DNA of 64,000 bases, taken from NCBI RefSeq assembly GCF_030316885.1, contig NZ_JASZYQ010000006.1, positions 185,154-249,153 on the forward strand, read 5' to 3'. Shown one piece after another: positions 1 through 8,750 of the stretch. The DNA comes from Variovorax jilinensis (GTDB lineage: Bacteria > Pseudomonadota > Gammaproteobacteria > Burkholderiales > Burkholderiaceae_C). The notes beneath the pieces are model-generated. The model was not told the DNA's origin. It made no database searches and was given only the letters and a program-made list of their open reading frames with translations. The translations under genes and the position numbers were made by a program. Position 1 is the first letter of the stretch. Every line of letters begins with the position of its first letter.

Positions 1-1
1 G

Positions 2-874
2 TGCCTGGGCCAGTCGCCCGCGGTGACGCTCGATTCGCTCGACCTGCGCGACCTGCAGGCCTTCCATGCCGCCCGCTTCGGACGCAAGAGCGCGGACCTG
101 TCGCTATCGCCGCGTCACGCGTTGCGGCTCATGCGGCTGATCGATCGGGTGCTGCGCCATCACGCCGCAGAGCGCGGTGTGCCCGCCAACGCGGCCGCCG
201 CCGACTGGCTGGCCGCGCATCCCGAGGTGCGCTATGCCGAGGCGGCCAAGGCCGATCCGCTGCCTGAGTTCCTGTCCGTGGCCGAGGCCCGGCACCTGAT
301 CGCCTTCCTGTCGAATGCACGCCCGCGACCGGGCCTTTCGGCGGCCCGACGCCATGCCCACGAGGCCTTCGCCTGGCAGGAGCTGCGCAATCGCACGGCC
401 GTGGCCCTGCAGCTGGGCGGCGGCCTGACGCCCGGCGACGTGCGCGCGCTGACCCTCGAATCGCCGATCGTGCGCGGCGGACGCATCCGCGACCTGCCCT
501 GGAAGCTGGCAGTACCGGGCGACGGGGGCTCCGCGCCGCGCCAGACGCCGATCGCGCCATGGGCCGGCGAGTTGCTGCAGCACTGGTTGCAGGTGCGTGC
601 CGAGTCCCGGATCGCGGGCGTCTTCCTCTTCCCGTCGACGCGAAGCGGCAAGCCCTGGGGCAAGGAATCGCAATACAAGTCGGCCCGCCAGGTGCTCGAG
701 GACGCGGGACTGGACAGCAGCGAAGGCGGATCGTTCCGGCTGCGCCACACCTTCGCGCTGCGCCAGCTGCGCCGCGGCTTCGAACCCGAGGTGGTCGCCG
801 CCTGGCTCGGCGTCGAGCCCGAGGTGATGGCGCGCTACCGGCGCGTGGTGGCGACGCCGGTCGACGTGGTGTGA
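2..874 (+). CDS. Tyrosine recombinase-like protein, 5' end outside window, probably catalytically degenerate
   Basis: The reading frame is already open at base 2, so the true start probably lies upstream; a GTG at 23 is the first possible start inside the window. The C-terminal half has the layout of a phage-integrase/XerC-type catalytic domain: a RNR-x-AVALQLGGGL stretch, a FPSTRSGKPWG segment, the LRHTFAL box and a closing ARYRRV tyrosine motif. Read against the family pattern, arginine II (in LRHTF) and the tyrosine are present. The arginine I position (G-L-R in XerD) reads G-L-T, the first histidine of HxLRH is phenylalanine, and LGH reads LGV. I infer a domesticated or non-cleaving recombinase homologue rather than a working integrase. 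No attachment site was recognised beside it. The next gene converges on it only 10 bp downstream. Confidence 0.6.
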   Translation, partial: CLGQSPAVTLDSLDLRDLQAFHAARFGRKSADLSLSPRHALRLMRLIDRVLRHHAAERGVPANAAAADWLAAHPEVRYAEAAKADPLPEFLSVAEARHLIAFLSNARPRPGLSAARRHAHEAFAWQELRNRTAVALQLGGGLTPGDVRALTLESPIVRGGRIRDLPWKLAVPGDGGSAPRQTPIAPWAGELLQHWLQVRAESRIAGVFLFPSTRSGKPWGKESQYKSARQVLEDAGLDSSEGGSFRLRHTFALRQLRRGFEPEVVAAWLGVEPEVMARYRRVVATPVDVV

Positions 875-884
875 AGCTGCAGCG

Positions 885-1967
885 TCATGCGGCGCACAGC
901 GCGTCGGCCAGGCGCGCGCCGTAGCGCTGCTCGGCCGCCGCGAGCGAACCCGCGATCGAGGGATGCAGCCGCACGCCCTGCGCCAGGCCCTTCTCCCGCC
1001 GCCGGAGACCGGCCTCGCCGGGCAGCCGCACGGGCCTGTCTGCATCGACGGGAACATTGCCGCGGCACTGCGCCGCCACATGGTCCATCTGGCGCAGGAA
1101 GGCCTCCTTGCCGCCGAAGGCATGCAGGTCGTGCAGCGTGACGTGCACCGTCGCGCCCCAGCCCTCGGGTGGATCGGCGCGGCCGTGGCCCGCGAGCCCG
1201 GCGGTCAGCGTCTCCACCAGCAGCGCCATGCCGTAGCCCTTGTGGCCGTGGCTCAGGCCGCCGACCGGAAGCAGCGTGCCCGGCGGCTTGTCGAACAGCA
1301 CCTGGGGATCGTTGCTGGGCCGGCCCGCGGCATCGATCAGCCATTGCTCGGCGAAGGTCTCGCCCGCGGCGCGCTTGCGGTTGCTCATGCCGTTGGTGGT
1401 GATCGAGGCCGAGATGTCGACCATGACGCCGCCGTCGCCGAGCGGGAAGCCGAGCGCGATCGGGTTGGGCGTGAACACCGCCTGCGTGCCGCCGAAGGGG
1501 GCGACGCTGGCGGTGTTGGGGTCGGAACAGGCCAGCACCATCAGCATGTCCTCCTGCAGCGCGCGCAGCATGTAGACCGCAAGGCAGGCGATGTGATGGC
1601 TGCGTCGGATCACGAGCGACGCCGTGCCGAGCGCGCGCGCCCGTGGCAGCAGCGTGTCCATCGCCTGTTCCATGAGCCAGGGGCCCGGCAGGCGGCGGCC
1701 GTCCCAGAGGATGGCCGCGGGCCGGTCCGACAGCACCGCCGGCGCACCCTCGCGCGCCATGCCACCCGATTCGATTTCCTTCAGGTAGCCCGCGAGCAGC
1801 GCGAGGCCGTGCGTGTCGTGGCCGAGCAGGTCGCCGTCGACCAGCGTGCGGGCCACCGTGGCGGCCATCGGCGCCGCGAGGCCGGCGCCCTCGAGCAAGG
1901 TGGTGGCGTAGCCGACCAGGGCGTCGGGTCGGTAGAGACGATCGGTGGGGGAGTTCGTGTCTTGCAT
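885..1967 (-). CDS. Malate/L-lactate dehydrogenase family (Ldh_2) oxidoreductase
   Basis: A 360-residue NAD(P)-dependent oxidoreductase of the archaeal-type malate/L-lactate/ureidoglycolate dehydrogenase family, which reduces 2-keto acids or oxidises 2-hydroxy acids in the cytoplasm. Family marks are the GHDTHGLALL block near residue 50 (the usual catalytic-histidine region), FTPNPIALGFP and the SHGHKGYGMALLVE stretch. Length matches the family (about 340-360). The start is the ATG at 1967 (MQDTNSPTD), since the family alignment begins soon after it. The MFS exporter gene lies 44 bp upstream on the same strand, so the two may be cotranscribed. The substrate cannot be decided from sequence; a hydroxy-acid or delta1-piperideine/pyrroline reductase role is also possible within this fold. 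Confidence 0.82.
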   Translation of the reverse strand: MQDTNSPTDRLYRPDALVGYATTLLEGAGLAAPMAATVARTLVDGDLLGHDTHGLALLAGYLKEIESGGMAREGAPAVLSDRPAAILWDGRRLPGPWLMEQAMDTLLPRARALGTASLVIRRSHHIACLAVYMLRALQEDMLMVLACSDPNTASVAPFGGTQAVFTPNPIALGFPLGDGGVMVDISASITTNGMSNRKRAAGETFAEQWLIDAAGRPSNDPQVLFDKPPGTLLPVGGLSHGHKGYGMALLVETLTAGLAGHGRADPPEGWGATVHVTLHDLHAFGGKEAFLRQMDHVAAQCRGNVPVDADRPVRLPGEAGLRRREKGLAQGVRLHPSIAGSLAAAEQRYGARLADALCAA

Positions 1968-2011
1968 GGTGTGCGGCCGACCCCCGCCAGGGGCATCGAC
2001 GAAAGTTCCTG

Positions 2012-3454
2012 TCAACGGGCTGCGGGCAGTGGTGTGGGCTCGCGTCTTCCGCGCATCGCGCCGATGCCTGCGCACAGCACCAGCACCAGCGCGCAGGCCG
2101 CGAGGAAATAGAAGAGGCCGTGGCCGACGCCCGCGGTCTTGCCGGTCAGGTCCCGCGTCGAGGCCACCACGGTGATGCCGATCAATTGGCCGTACTGCTT
2201 GGACAGCGTGCCCAGCGCCGAAGCATCGCCAGACTGGCCGGCGGGAAACGAAGCGATGATGCCAGCCGTGGCCGACGCATTGGAGAACCCGTAGCAGGCG
2301 CCCGCACAGGCCAGCACCAGGGCCGCAAGCCCGGTCGACTGGCCGGCCTCGGCCCCGAAGGCCGAAAGCGCCAGCCCCAGCACCGCCGCGGCGGCCAGCA
2401 GGAAGGCCAGGTTCGACCTGTTCGCTGCGACCAGCGATCCGGTGCCGAAGCTCGCGGCGATCCCGACCACGGCCATCGGCAGGCAGGCGAGGCCGAACAC
2501 CAGCGCGCTGTGATGCAGGTCGGTCTGGATGAAATAGGCGGCCCACAGCATGGCGGCCGCGATCGCGGCGAAACCGAACATGCCGGCACAGAAGGGCGCG
2601 AGGATCCTGAGCGCCAGCTGCAAGTCTTCGGCACCGAGCTGGCGGCCGCCGCGCGTGAACATGACCAGCGCCGCCAGCATCGCAGCCGCGGCGCCGACGA
2701 CGAGCAGCACCGCGACCGCGTCCTTCTGACCGACGAAGAATGCCAGCGCGACCAGCACGATCGAGACGATCAGTTCGTGCAGCACCGGCAGCTTCGACGG
2801 CTGCCGGGAGGCGTTGGCGGCTGCGGTCGCATCGGGGCCCTGCGCGAACGCGACCACGCCGGTCAGGGCCGTGGCGGCGGCAGTGAAGACGAGCAGCGAA
2901 TGCCAGCCCCAGGCATTCACCATCGCGCCGCCGAGCACGGGCGACAGGCCGAAGCCCGCCACGCCGGCGGCGGACCAGATGCTCATCACGAAGGGTTGCT
3001 TCGCCGGTGGCACGCCGAGCCGCAGCAGGAGCAGGGCCGAGGGCGACAGCAAGGCGGCGAAGGCGCCCTGCGCGATGCGAAGCGCAATGAGCAGCGCGGC
3101 ATCGTCGGCCCATGCGCAGGCCAGCGAAGAGGCAGCGTAGCCCGCCATGCCGACCAGAAAGATCGCTCGGGCACCGAGCCGGTCGCACAGCATCCCCGCG
3201 GGCCGAAGGCATCCGATGCGTGCCAGCAGGAAGCCGGAGATGATCCACTGGACCTGCGAGCCGCTGGCCTGGAGGTCGGAAGCGATCCGGGGCATCACCA
3301 GGCTGAAGGCGCTTCCCATGGAGGCGCCGAGGTAGGTCGCGCAGGTTGCGCAGGCGATGAGAACGATCTGCCGAGCCGTCCATGGATGCGCCGCCGTCTT
3401 GTCGCTCACCGGATCTCCCGCATCGAGGTTGATGTGCAGGGCCGCCGCCTGCAT
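2012..3454 (-). CDS. MFS transporter, DHA2/EmrB-QacA-like
   Basis: A 480-residue inner-membrane protein with about 14 hydrophobic segments, the usual topology of the drug:H+ antiporter-2 branch. The first helix (IVLIACATCATYLGASMG) and the following MPRIASDL-WIISGFLL block match the start of EmrB/QacA-type exporters. Motif A is altered: DRLGARAIFLVG stands where D-RxGRR is expected. No membrane-fusion partner (EmrA) is adjacent, so single-membrane export is likely. It sits immediately upstream of the Ldh_2-family gene, which may act on a related metabolite. The transported compound is unknown. Confidence 0.8.
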   Translation of the reverse strand: MQAAALHINLDAGDPVSDKTAAHPWTARQIVLIACATCATYLGASMGSAFSLVMPRIASDLQASGSQVQWIISGFLLARIGCLRPAGMLCDRLGARAIFLVGMAGYAASSLACAWADDAALLIALRIAQGAFAALLSPSALLLLRLGVPPAKQPFVMSIWSAAGVAGFGLSPVLGGAMVNAWGWHSLLVFTAAATALTGVVAFAQGPDATAAANASRQPSKLPVLHELIVSIVLVALAFFVGQKDAVAVLLVVGAAAAMLAALVMFTRGGRQLGAEDLQLALRILAPFCAGMFGFAAIAAAMLWAAYFIQTDLHHSALVFGLACLPMAVVGIAASFGTGSLVAANRSNLAFLLAAAAVLGLALSAFGAEAGQSTGLAALVLACAGACYGFSNASATAGIIASFPAGQSGDASALGTLSKQYGQLIGITVVASTRDLTGKTAGVGHGLFYFLAACALVLVLCAGIGAMRGRREPTPLPAAR

Positions 3455-3537
3455 CGCGTCACGGCGGCCCGCGAGGCACGATTATGCGTGCTTCGCCCGG
3501 CCATCGCGGCCTGGCCCGCCGACCCTCGCGACGCCGC

Positions 3538-5382
3538 TCAGGGGGCGGCAGCATCCTCCCGATACCACCGATCCTTTGCCAGCATCACCCGGTGATGCCC
3601 CTGCCCCGACGGCATCATCGGAAAGCAGTTCTCCTGCGCTGCCACCTGCACGTCGAGGAAGAACGGCCCCTCGCAGGCGAGACACTCGGCCAGCGCCGCT
3701 TCGAGCTCGTCGGGGTGCGACACGCGCCGCGCGCCCCAGCCGAAGGCGCGGGCCAGCGCGACGAAGTCGGGCAGTGCCTCGTTCCAGCTGTGGCTCAGGC
3801 GGTTGCCGTGGTTGAGTTCCTGCCACTGGCGCACCATGCCCATGTAGCCGTTGTTCGACAGCACCAGCTTCACGGGCGTGCGGTGCTGCACCGCGGTCGA
3901 GAGCTCCTGGATGTTCATGAGCACCGAGGCATCGCCGCTCACGCAGACCACCAGCGCATCCGGGTGCGCGACCTGCGCGCCGATCGCCGCCGGCAGGCCG
4001 TAGCCCATGGTGCCGGCGCCACCCGAAGTGAGCCAGCGGCCGGGCCGCTCGAAACGCAGGTACTGCGCGGCCCACATCTGGTGCTGGCCGACATCGGTCG
4101 AGACGATCGCATCGCGCCCATCGAGCTGCCGCTGCAGCGAGGACATCAGTTGCTGCGGCAGGATCGTGTCCGTGCGAGGGTCGAAGTCGAAGCAGCGCTC
4201 GCCGCGCCAGCGCTCGATGCGCTGCCACCAGGCCTCGAGCCGCCCGGGCGGCAGGTCGTCGAGCTGCGGCATGTCGAGCAGCGCATCGAGCACCGCGCCG
4301 CAGTCGCCGACCAGCGGCGCATCGACCTTCACGATCTTGTCGATGCTGCCGGGATCGATGTCGACGTGGATCTTGCGTGCCTGCGGGCAGAACTCGTCGA
4401 GCTTGCCGGTCACGCGGTCGTCGAAGCGCGCGCCGATGCAGACGACGAGGTCGGCCTCGTGCATCGCGAGGTTGGCCTCGAGCGCGCCATGCATGCCGAG
4501 CATGCCGACGAAGCGCGGATCGGAGGCCGGGAAGGCGCCCAGCCCCATCAGCGTGAGCGTGCATGGCGCGTCGAGCTTGTGCACCAGCCGCGCGAAGGCC
4601 TCGCAGGCTGCCGGACCGGCGTTGATCAGGCCGCCACCGCCATAGAAGATCGGTCGCCGTGCGGTCGACAGCAGGTCGGCGGCGCGCTGCAAGGCGCCGC
4701 GCGGCGGCAGGCGCGGCGCACGGCTGGCGGTCCCTTTCGGCGTGTCGGTCGCCGATGCCCGAGGGGCCGAGGGCGCTCCGTGACCCGAAGGCGCAAGAAG
4801 GCCCGAAGGCGCCAGCTGCACGTCCTTCGGCACGTCGAGCAGCACCGGCCCGGGACGGCCGGTCGCCGCGATGTCGAGCGCGCGCCGCACCAGTGCCGGG
4901 AGGTCGCCGGCCGCCCGCGCCTGCGCGTTCCACTTGGTGACCGGCCGCGACATGCCGAGCGCATCGCACTCCTGGAAGGCGTTGGTGCCGATCACGCTGC
5001 TCGCGACCTGGCCGCTGATGCACAGCACCGGGATCGAATCGCTGATGGCATCGAGCAGGCCGGTCATCGTGTTGCCGACGCCGGGGCCCGAAGTGACCAG
5101 CACCACGCCGACACGCCCGGTCGTGCGTGCATAGCCCTCGGCCGCGTGCACCGCCGCCTGTTCGTGGCGCACGAGGATGTGGCGCAGTCGCGGTTCGCCG
5201 TGGAGCGCGTCGTAGAGCGGCAAGGCGGCGCCGCCCGGATAGCCGAACAGCGTGTCGACGCCGCATTCGATCAGGGTGTCGAGCAGCGCCTCGGCGCCGT
5301 TGCGCACGCGGACAGGCGGGGCAGGCGCGGCAGCGGGCGCAGGCATAGGGGACGAATGGGTTTCGGCGAGAAGCGTGTTCAT
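3538..5382 (-). CDS. ilvB: Thiamine-diphosphate enzyme, acetolactate synthase large-subunit type
   Basis: A 614-residue ThDP-dependent enzyme of the acetolactate synthase family, which condenses two pyruvates (or pyruvate and 2-ketobutyrate) at the head of branched-chain amino acid synthesis. The N-terminal PYR domain carries the activating glutamate in VRHEQAAVHAAEGYAR (Glu74); the PP domain carries the ThDP/Mg motif from GDAS at residue 483 to NN at 511-512. The central FAD-binding-like domain follows an unusual low-complexity Ala/Pro/Ser insert near residues 190-225. The ATG at 5382 is chosen because the conserved domain starts about 25 residues later; longer forms add a non-conserved leader. 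No regulatory subunit gene (ilvN) is adjacent, unlike the usual ilvBN arrangement, so this is probably a second, stand-alone isozyme. It diverges from an Lrp/AsnC regulator. A related ThDP decarboxylase activity cannot be excluded. Confidence 0.85.
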   Translation of the reverse strand: MNTLLAETHSSPMPAPAAAPAPPVRVRNGAEALLDTLIECGVDTLFGYPGGAALPLYDALHGEPRLRHILVRHEQAAVHAAEGYARTTGRVGVVLVTSGPGVGNTMTGLLDAISDSIPVLCISGQVASSVIGTNAFQECDALGMSRPVTKWNAQARAAGDLPALVRRALDIAATGRPGPVLLDVPKDVQLAPSGLLAPSGHGAPSAPRASATDTPKGTASRAPRLPPRGALQRAADLLSTARRPIFYGGGGLINAGPAACEAFARLVHKLDAPCTLTLMGLGAFPASDPRFVGMLGMHGALEANLAMHEADLVVCIGARFDDRVTGKLDEFCPQARKIHVDIDPGSIDKIVKVDAPLVGDCGAVLDALLDMPQLDDLPPGRLEAWWQRIERWRGERCFDFDPRTDTILPQQLMSSLQRQLDGRDAIVSTDVGQHQMWAAQYLRFERPGRWLTSGGAGTMGYGLPAAIGAQVAHPDALVVCVSGDASVLMNIQELSTAVQHRTPVKLVLSNNGYMGMVRQWQELNHGNRLSHSWNEALPDFVALARAFGWGARRVSHPDELEAALAECLACEGPFFLDVQVAAQENCFPMMPSGQGHHRVMLAKDRWYREDAAAP

Positions 5383-5387
5383 GACGT

Positions 5388-5413
5388 CATTCTTCCGGGA
5401 CTGCGGCAGAATG
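5388..5413. promoter_or_regulatory. Inverted repeat in ilvB-like/lrp-like divergent promoter region
   Basis: CATTCT (5388-5393) and AGAATG (5408-5413) form a perfect 6-bp inverted repeat with a 14-bp spacer, inside the 64-bp gap between the divergent acetolactate synthase and Lrp/AsnC genes. The surrounding bases are unusually AT-rich for the window. An Lrp-family operator controlling both genes is the obvious reading, but the arms are short. Confidence 0.4.
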
Positions 5414-5446
5414 TGCATCACATTTACGTCAATATGGCCTTCTATT

Positions 5447-5941
5447 ATGAAAACCAATCGCCCAAAAGACGATGCAGCCGAAGATCCATCGGACAGCGTG
5501 GACCTGGCCATCCTGCGCGTGCTGCGTGAAGACGCGCGCAGCACCCTGCAGGAGATCGGCGCCCGCGTCGGCCTGTCGCCCACCAGCTGCTGGACCCGCA
5601 TCAAGAAGCTCGAGGCGCAGGGCGTCATCCGGCGCTACACGGTCGAGCTCGATCCGGCCAAGCTCGGCTACCACGACTTCGTGATCGTCCAGCTCACGCT
5701 CGAGAGCCACACCGACGAGACGCTCTACGAGTTCGGACGCGTGCTCGCGACCATCCCCGAGATCCAGGAGGCCTACCTGGTCTCGGGCGACTACGACTAC
5801 TACATCCGGATCGCGGTGCGCGACACGCGCGACTACGAACGCCTGCTGCGCGAGAAGCTCTACAAGATCCCGGGAATCCGTCACAGCAAGTCCAGTTTCG
5901 TGCTGCGCGTGCTGAAGGAGGCCAGTGTTCCACTAGGTTGA
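5447..5941 (+). CDS. Lrp/AsnC family transcriptional regulator
   Basis: A 164-residue feast/famine regulator. Residues 17-65 form the AsnC-type helix-turn-helix (DLAILRVLREDARSTLQEIG, then VGLSPTSCWTRIKKLEAQGVI), and the rest is the RAM ligand-binding domain with the characteristic VSGDYDYYIRIAVRD strand. The ATG at 5447 gives the family length; longer frames read back into the neighbouring promoter. It diverges from the acetolactate synthase gene across 64 bp that hold an inverted repeat, so the simplest model is that it autoregulates and controls that gene in response to an amino acid. Confidence 0.9.
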   Translation: MKTNRPKDDAAEDPSDSVDLAILRVLREDARSTLQEIGARVGLSPTSCWTRIKKLEAQGVIRRYTVELDPAKLGYHDFVIVQLTLESHTDETLYEFGRVLATIPEIQEAYLVSGDYDYYIRIAVRDTRDYERLLREKLYKIPGIRHSKSSFVLRVLKEASVPLG

Positions 5942-5996
5942 ATTCGCGAGGCCGATGGTAGGCTGGCAGACCCATGGCGCCCCGCACCCTTCCCTC

Positions 5997-7322
5997 ATGA
6001 ACAGCAGCGACGAGCAACCCGTCCAGGCGACGAGCGACAACGAGGCGGCTCGCGGCGAGCGGCCCCGAGACGGCAATGGATCGGGCGATGGAGCGGGCGA
6101 TGGAGCGGCCGATGCTTCCGGCAACGTCCGCCGCAGGCGCCGTCGGCGCTCGTCCTCCTCCTCCTCCTCCTCGTCCTCGTCTTCCTCGTCGAGACGCCGC
6201 CGAAAGAAGGGCTGGCGCGCCCTGGTGGCGCCGGTCCTGCTGGTGCTCGCGGTGGTCGGTGTCATCGGGTTCTACGTGTCGACGGTCGGCCCGGACCCCA
6301 ATCCGTCGTCGACCTCTATGGCCGCCGCGAGTGCGCCGAAGTCCACCGAACGCACTGCGGCGCTGCCGCCGCTCAAGCTGCCGGCCGACGATGCGGCGCA
6401 CCAGTCGGGGATGGAATGGTGGTACTACAACGGCATCCTCTCGGCCAAGGGCGGCGAGCGCTATGCCTTTCACGTCGCGGTCTTCGTCGCCAACGGGCTG
6501 ATCAAGCACACGGTGCTGCACGCGGCCCTGACCGACCTGCAGACCGGCAAGCGCTTCGAGCACCAGACACGCACTGCGGGTGCACCCGCAAGGCCTGCAG
6601 CCGAAGGCCTGGACATGCAGCAGGACAGCTGGCGCTTCGCCATCGCGGGCCCGCTTCACCTGCTGCGCGTCGACGGCCCCGGCTTCGCTTTGATGCTCGA
6701 CCTCAAGGACAGCGACAGGAAGGCGGTCGCCCACCGCGCCGCGGATTCGGCCACGCCCGGCCTGCTCGACTTCGGCGCCAGCGGCATCAGCTACTACTAT
6801 TCGCGCCCGCGCATGCCCACCGTGGGCCAGATCACGATCGCGGGCGATCGCGTGCCGGTCTCGGGCGAGGTCTGGTTCGACCACCAGTGGGGCGACTTCG
6901 ACGTCCTCAGGCTGGGCTGGAACTGGTTCGCGCTGCACCTGGCCGATGGTTCGGACCTGATGGTCTACGAGCTGTTCGATTCCGACGACGGCCGAAAGGT
7001 GATGACGGCCGGCACGCTTTCCAACGCCGACGGCTCGGTGCCCCTCAAGCCCGGCGACGTCACGCTCCGCCCCACGCGCGCATGGACCAGCCCGAGGACG
7101 CGCATCGAGTATCCGGTCGAATGGACCGTGCAGTTGCCCACGGGCACGCTCGAGGTCAAGCCGCACTTCGCCGATTCGGAGTTCGACTCGAGCGCGACCA
7201 GTGCCAACATCTACTGGGAAGGGTCGGTGAAGGCCACCGGCAGCACCACCGGCGAAGGTTTCCTCGAGCTCAGCGGCTACGACCGGCTGAGTTCGATGCG
7301 GCCGAACCGCAACGCGAAGTAG
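5997..7322 (+). CDS. AttH/CrtC lipocalin-like protein with poly-serine N-terminus
   Basis: A 441-residue protein whose C-terminal two thirds match the AttH/carotenoid 1,2-hydratase (CrtC) lipocalin-like family: HQSGMEWWYYNG near residue 130, VWFDHQWGDF and GWNWFALHL later. A single hydrophobic segment near residues 73-93 follows an Arg-rich block, 14 consecutive serines (residues 52-65) and a second Arg/Lys block, so it is probably anchored in the inner membrane with the beta-barrel domain in the periplasm. AttH-type genes often sit beside an ABC transporter; none is here. The ATG at 5997 is preferred over 5955 because the upstream 14 residues look non-conserved. The enzymatic role is unknown; a hydratase or hydrolase on a lipid-like substrate is inference. 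Confidence 0.75.
   Translation: MNSSDEQPVQATSDNEAARGERPRDGNGSGDGAGDGAADASGNVRRRRRRRSSSSSSSSSSSSSSRRRRKKGWRALVAPVLLVLAVVGVIGFYVSTVGPDPNPSSTSMAAASAPKSTERTAALPPLKLPADDAAHQSGMEWWYYNGILSAKGGERYAFHVAVFVANGLIKHTVLHAALTDLQTGKRFEHQTRTAGAPARPAAEGLDMQQDSWRFAIAGPLHLLRVDGPGFALMLDLKDSDRKAVAHRAADSATPGLLDFGASGISYYYSRPRMPTVGQITIAGDRVPVSGEVWFDHQWGDFDVLRLGWNWFALHLADGSDLMVYELFDSDDGRKVMTAGTLSNADGSVPLKPGDVTLRPTRAWTSPRTRIEYPVEWTVQLPTGTLEVKPHFADSEFDSSATSANIYWEGSVKATGSTTGEGFLELSGYDRLSSMRPNRNAK
6150..6191 (+). repeat. Serine-codon microsatellite (14 TCN codons)
   Basis: Fourteen serine codons in a row lie inside the AttH-like gene, including six identical TCC codons at 6153-6170. Loss or gain of whole TCC units would keep the frame and change the linker length; single-base slippage would knock out the gene. 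Confidence 0.8.
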
Positions 7323-7376
7323 CGCGCAGGCAATAGGCTGCGACAGGCGGCCGCGCCAACAATTCCACTGCCCGGC

Positions 7377-8711
7377 TCACCTCGCCTGGAAATTGCGCGC
7401 GAGCGTCCATTGCGCGACGTTGATGCCCAGTTCCTCGCCGCGCACCAGCGAATTGCGAAAGTGCATGCCACCGTAGATGCGGGCGCCTCGCACCTCGTCC
7501 ACCAGGGCTTTCGTCGAGGCGAACGCATGCGTGGTTCCCGTCACCGTGCTGTCGAACGAGAACTCGACCTGCTCGGTGCGGTAGTAGGTCTTGAGCGTCT
7601 CGGCGACGGCAGCCGACACGCATGCGTGAGCGGCAGGATATTCCGGATGGTTGGGCGTCGGCACGATCGGCTTCCAGGCGGTGTCGGGAACGGTGGCAGG
7701 GTTGCCGTCGGTGTCGGCCAGCGGAATGGCGCTCTGCGGCCGCCAGGTTTCGTAGTGGTACTTCGACTCGAAGCAGGCGATGCCGGCGTCGGCCTCGATC
7801 GCGAACAGCATGGCCATGAGCCGCGCCTGATCCACGAGAGCGCCATCCGTCATGGCGAAACGTCGCAGGTTGCGGGGCCAGAAGCGGTTCGGCGGCTCGG
7901 TGTGGAAGCGCGCGATCTCGAGTTGTTCCGACGTGCGCGTGCTGCCGACGGCGCCTCCGAGCAGGCGGGTCTCGTTGAAGTCGGCCGCATACGGTTCGCT
8001 GTCCAGTGCCGGCGGCGGGGGCGTGCGGAATTGCGATGCGCTCTCCAACGCGTACGGCTTGATGTACGGCCCGAAGCGGTTCACCGGGTTCACACCGCGA
8101 AAACGCCCCGGCGCGGTGCCCGGCACATACGGCGCCAACACCACGGAGCGACCATCGTCGGCGCGCAGCGTCAGGATTGCCCGCGCCATCACGTTGCCCA
8201 CTTCGACGCCCTGGCTCTTGGCCGAACCCTCCTCGATCGACGCCAGCGCGCGCACGTAGGCGTCCTGGTATTGGCCCGATCGATTCGGGAACAGGCCGTT
8301 CAGGACGCCACGAGCGGCCGCCGCGACGGCGGCCGGCTGCGAGGCGTCTGCGCCGACTTCAACCGGTACCGTGATGCCGTAGAGCTGGTACTTGCCGGTG
8401 ATCGCGGCAAGCGCGTTGTAGATCGCAAGGTGAACGGCCGCCAGATCCACCGCGTCCGAAGGTCGCTGTTCGGCGGCCGTTCCGGTGGTCGCGGCGGGCT
8501 GGTTGATGGTGTCGATCGCGACTTCGTTCCACTGGCTCACGGGATTGGGTCCGGTCACCTGGATCTTGACCGGCGCCGGGGTCGTCGCGACGGGGGCGAA
8601 TCCGGCGCCGGAGAATCCGTTGCCCCCACCGCCGCCGCCGCATCCTGAAACAAACGCGGATGCGGCGATCAGCAGGCCCGGCAGAGCGCGCTTCGACTTC
8701 GGCTGGTTCAT
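7377..8711 (-). CDS. Vanadium haloperoxidase/PAP2-fold lipoprotein
   Basis: A 444-residue exported protein. The N-terminus is a lipoprotein signal (LIAASAFVSGC) and the lipidated Cys is followed by six glycines as a tether. The body resembles vanadium-dependent haloperoxidase/acid-phosphatase-fold proteins: a WRPQSAIPLAD block, NHPEYPAAHACVSAA (the position of the usual PSGHA loop) and GGMHFRNSLVRGEELG with the His...Arg pair expected of the vanadate/phosphate pocket. PSGHA is altered to PAAHA, so the activity may differ. Start at 8711 is supported by a GAGGAGA ribosome site. It faces the CadC-like regulator across a 194-bp divergent region containing a palindrome, suggesting regulated expression. 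Haloperoxidase or phosphatase activity is inferred only. Confidence 0.75.
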   Translation of the reverse strand: MNQPKSKRALPGLLIAASAFVSGCGGGGGGNGFSGAGFAPVATTPAPVKIQVTGPNPVSQWNEVAIDTINQPAATTGTAAEQRPSDAVDLAAVHLAIYNALAAITGKYQLYGITVPVEVGADASQPAAVAAAARGVLNGLFPNRSGQYQDAYVRALASIEEGSAKSQGVEVGNVMARAILTLRADDGRSVVLAPYVPGTAPGRFRGVNPVNRFGPYIKPYALESASQFRTPPPPALDSEPYAADFNETRLLGGAVGSTRTSEQLEIARFHTEPPNRFWPRNLRRFAMTDGALVDQARLMAMLFAIEADAGIACFESKYHYETWRPQSAIPLADTDGNPATVPDTAWKPIVPTPNHPEYPAAHACVSAAVAETLKTYYRTEQVEFSFDSTVTGTTHAFASTKALVDEVRGARIYGGMHFRNSLVRGEELGINVAQWTLARNFQAR

Positions 8712-8732
8712 GGGTTTCTCCTCGGGGAAGAT

Positions 8733-8750
8733 GTGGACGGGAAAGTCCAC
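8733..8750. promoter_or_regulatory. Perfect 6-6-6 palindrome upstream of haloperoxidase-like gene
   Basis: GTGGAC (8733-8738) and GTCCAC (8745-8750) are a perfect inverted repeat with a 6-bp spacer, 21 bp before the ATG of the haloperoxidase-like gene. It lies in the gap shared with the CadC-like regulator and is a candidate operator; a 5'-leader hairpin is the alternative. Confidence 0.4.

Noticed and set aside
885..3383. One long minus-strand frame covering the dehydrogenase and the exporter
   Set aside because: The part above 1967 is the out-of-frame shadow of the MFS gene; protein similarity ends at the ATG at 1967.
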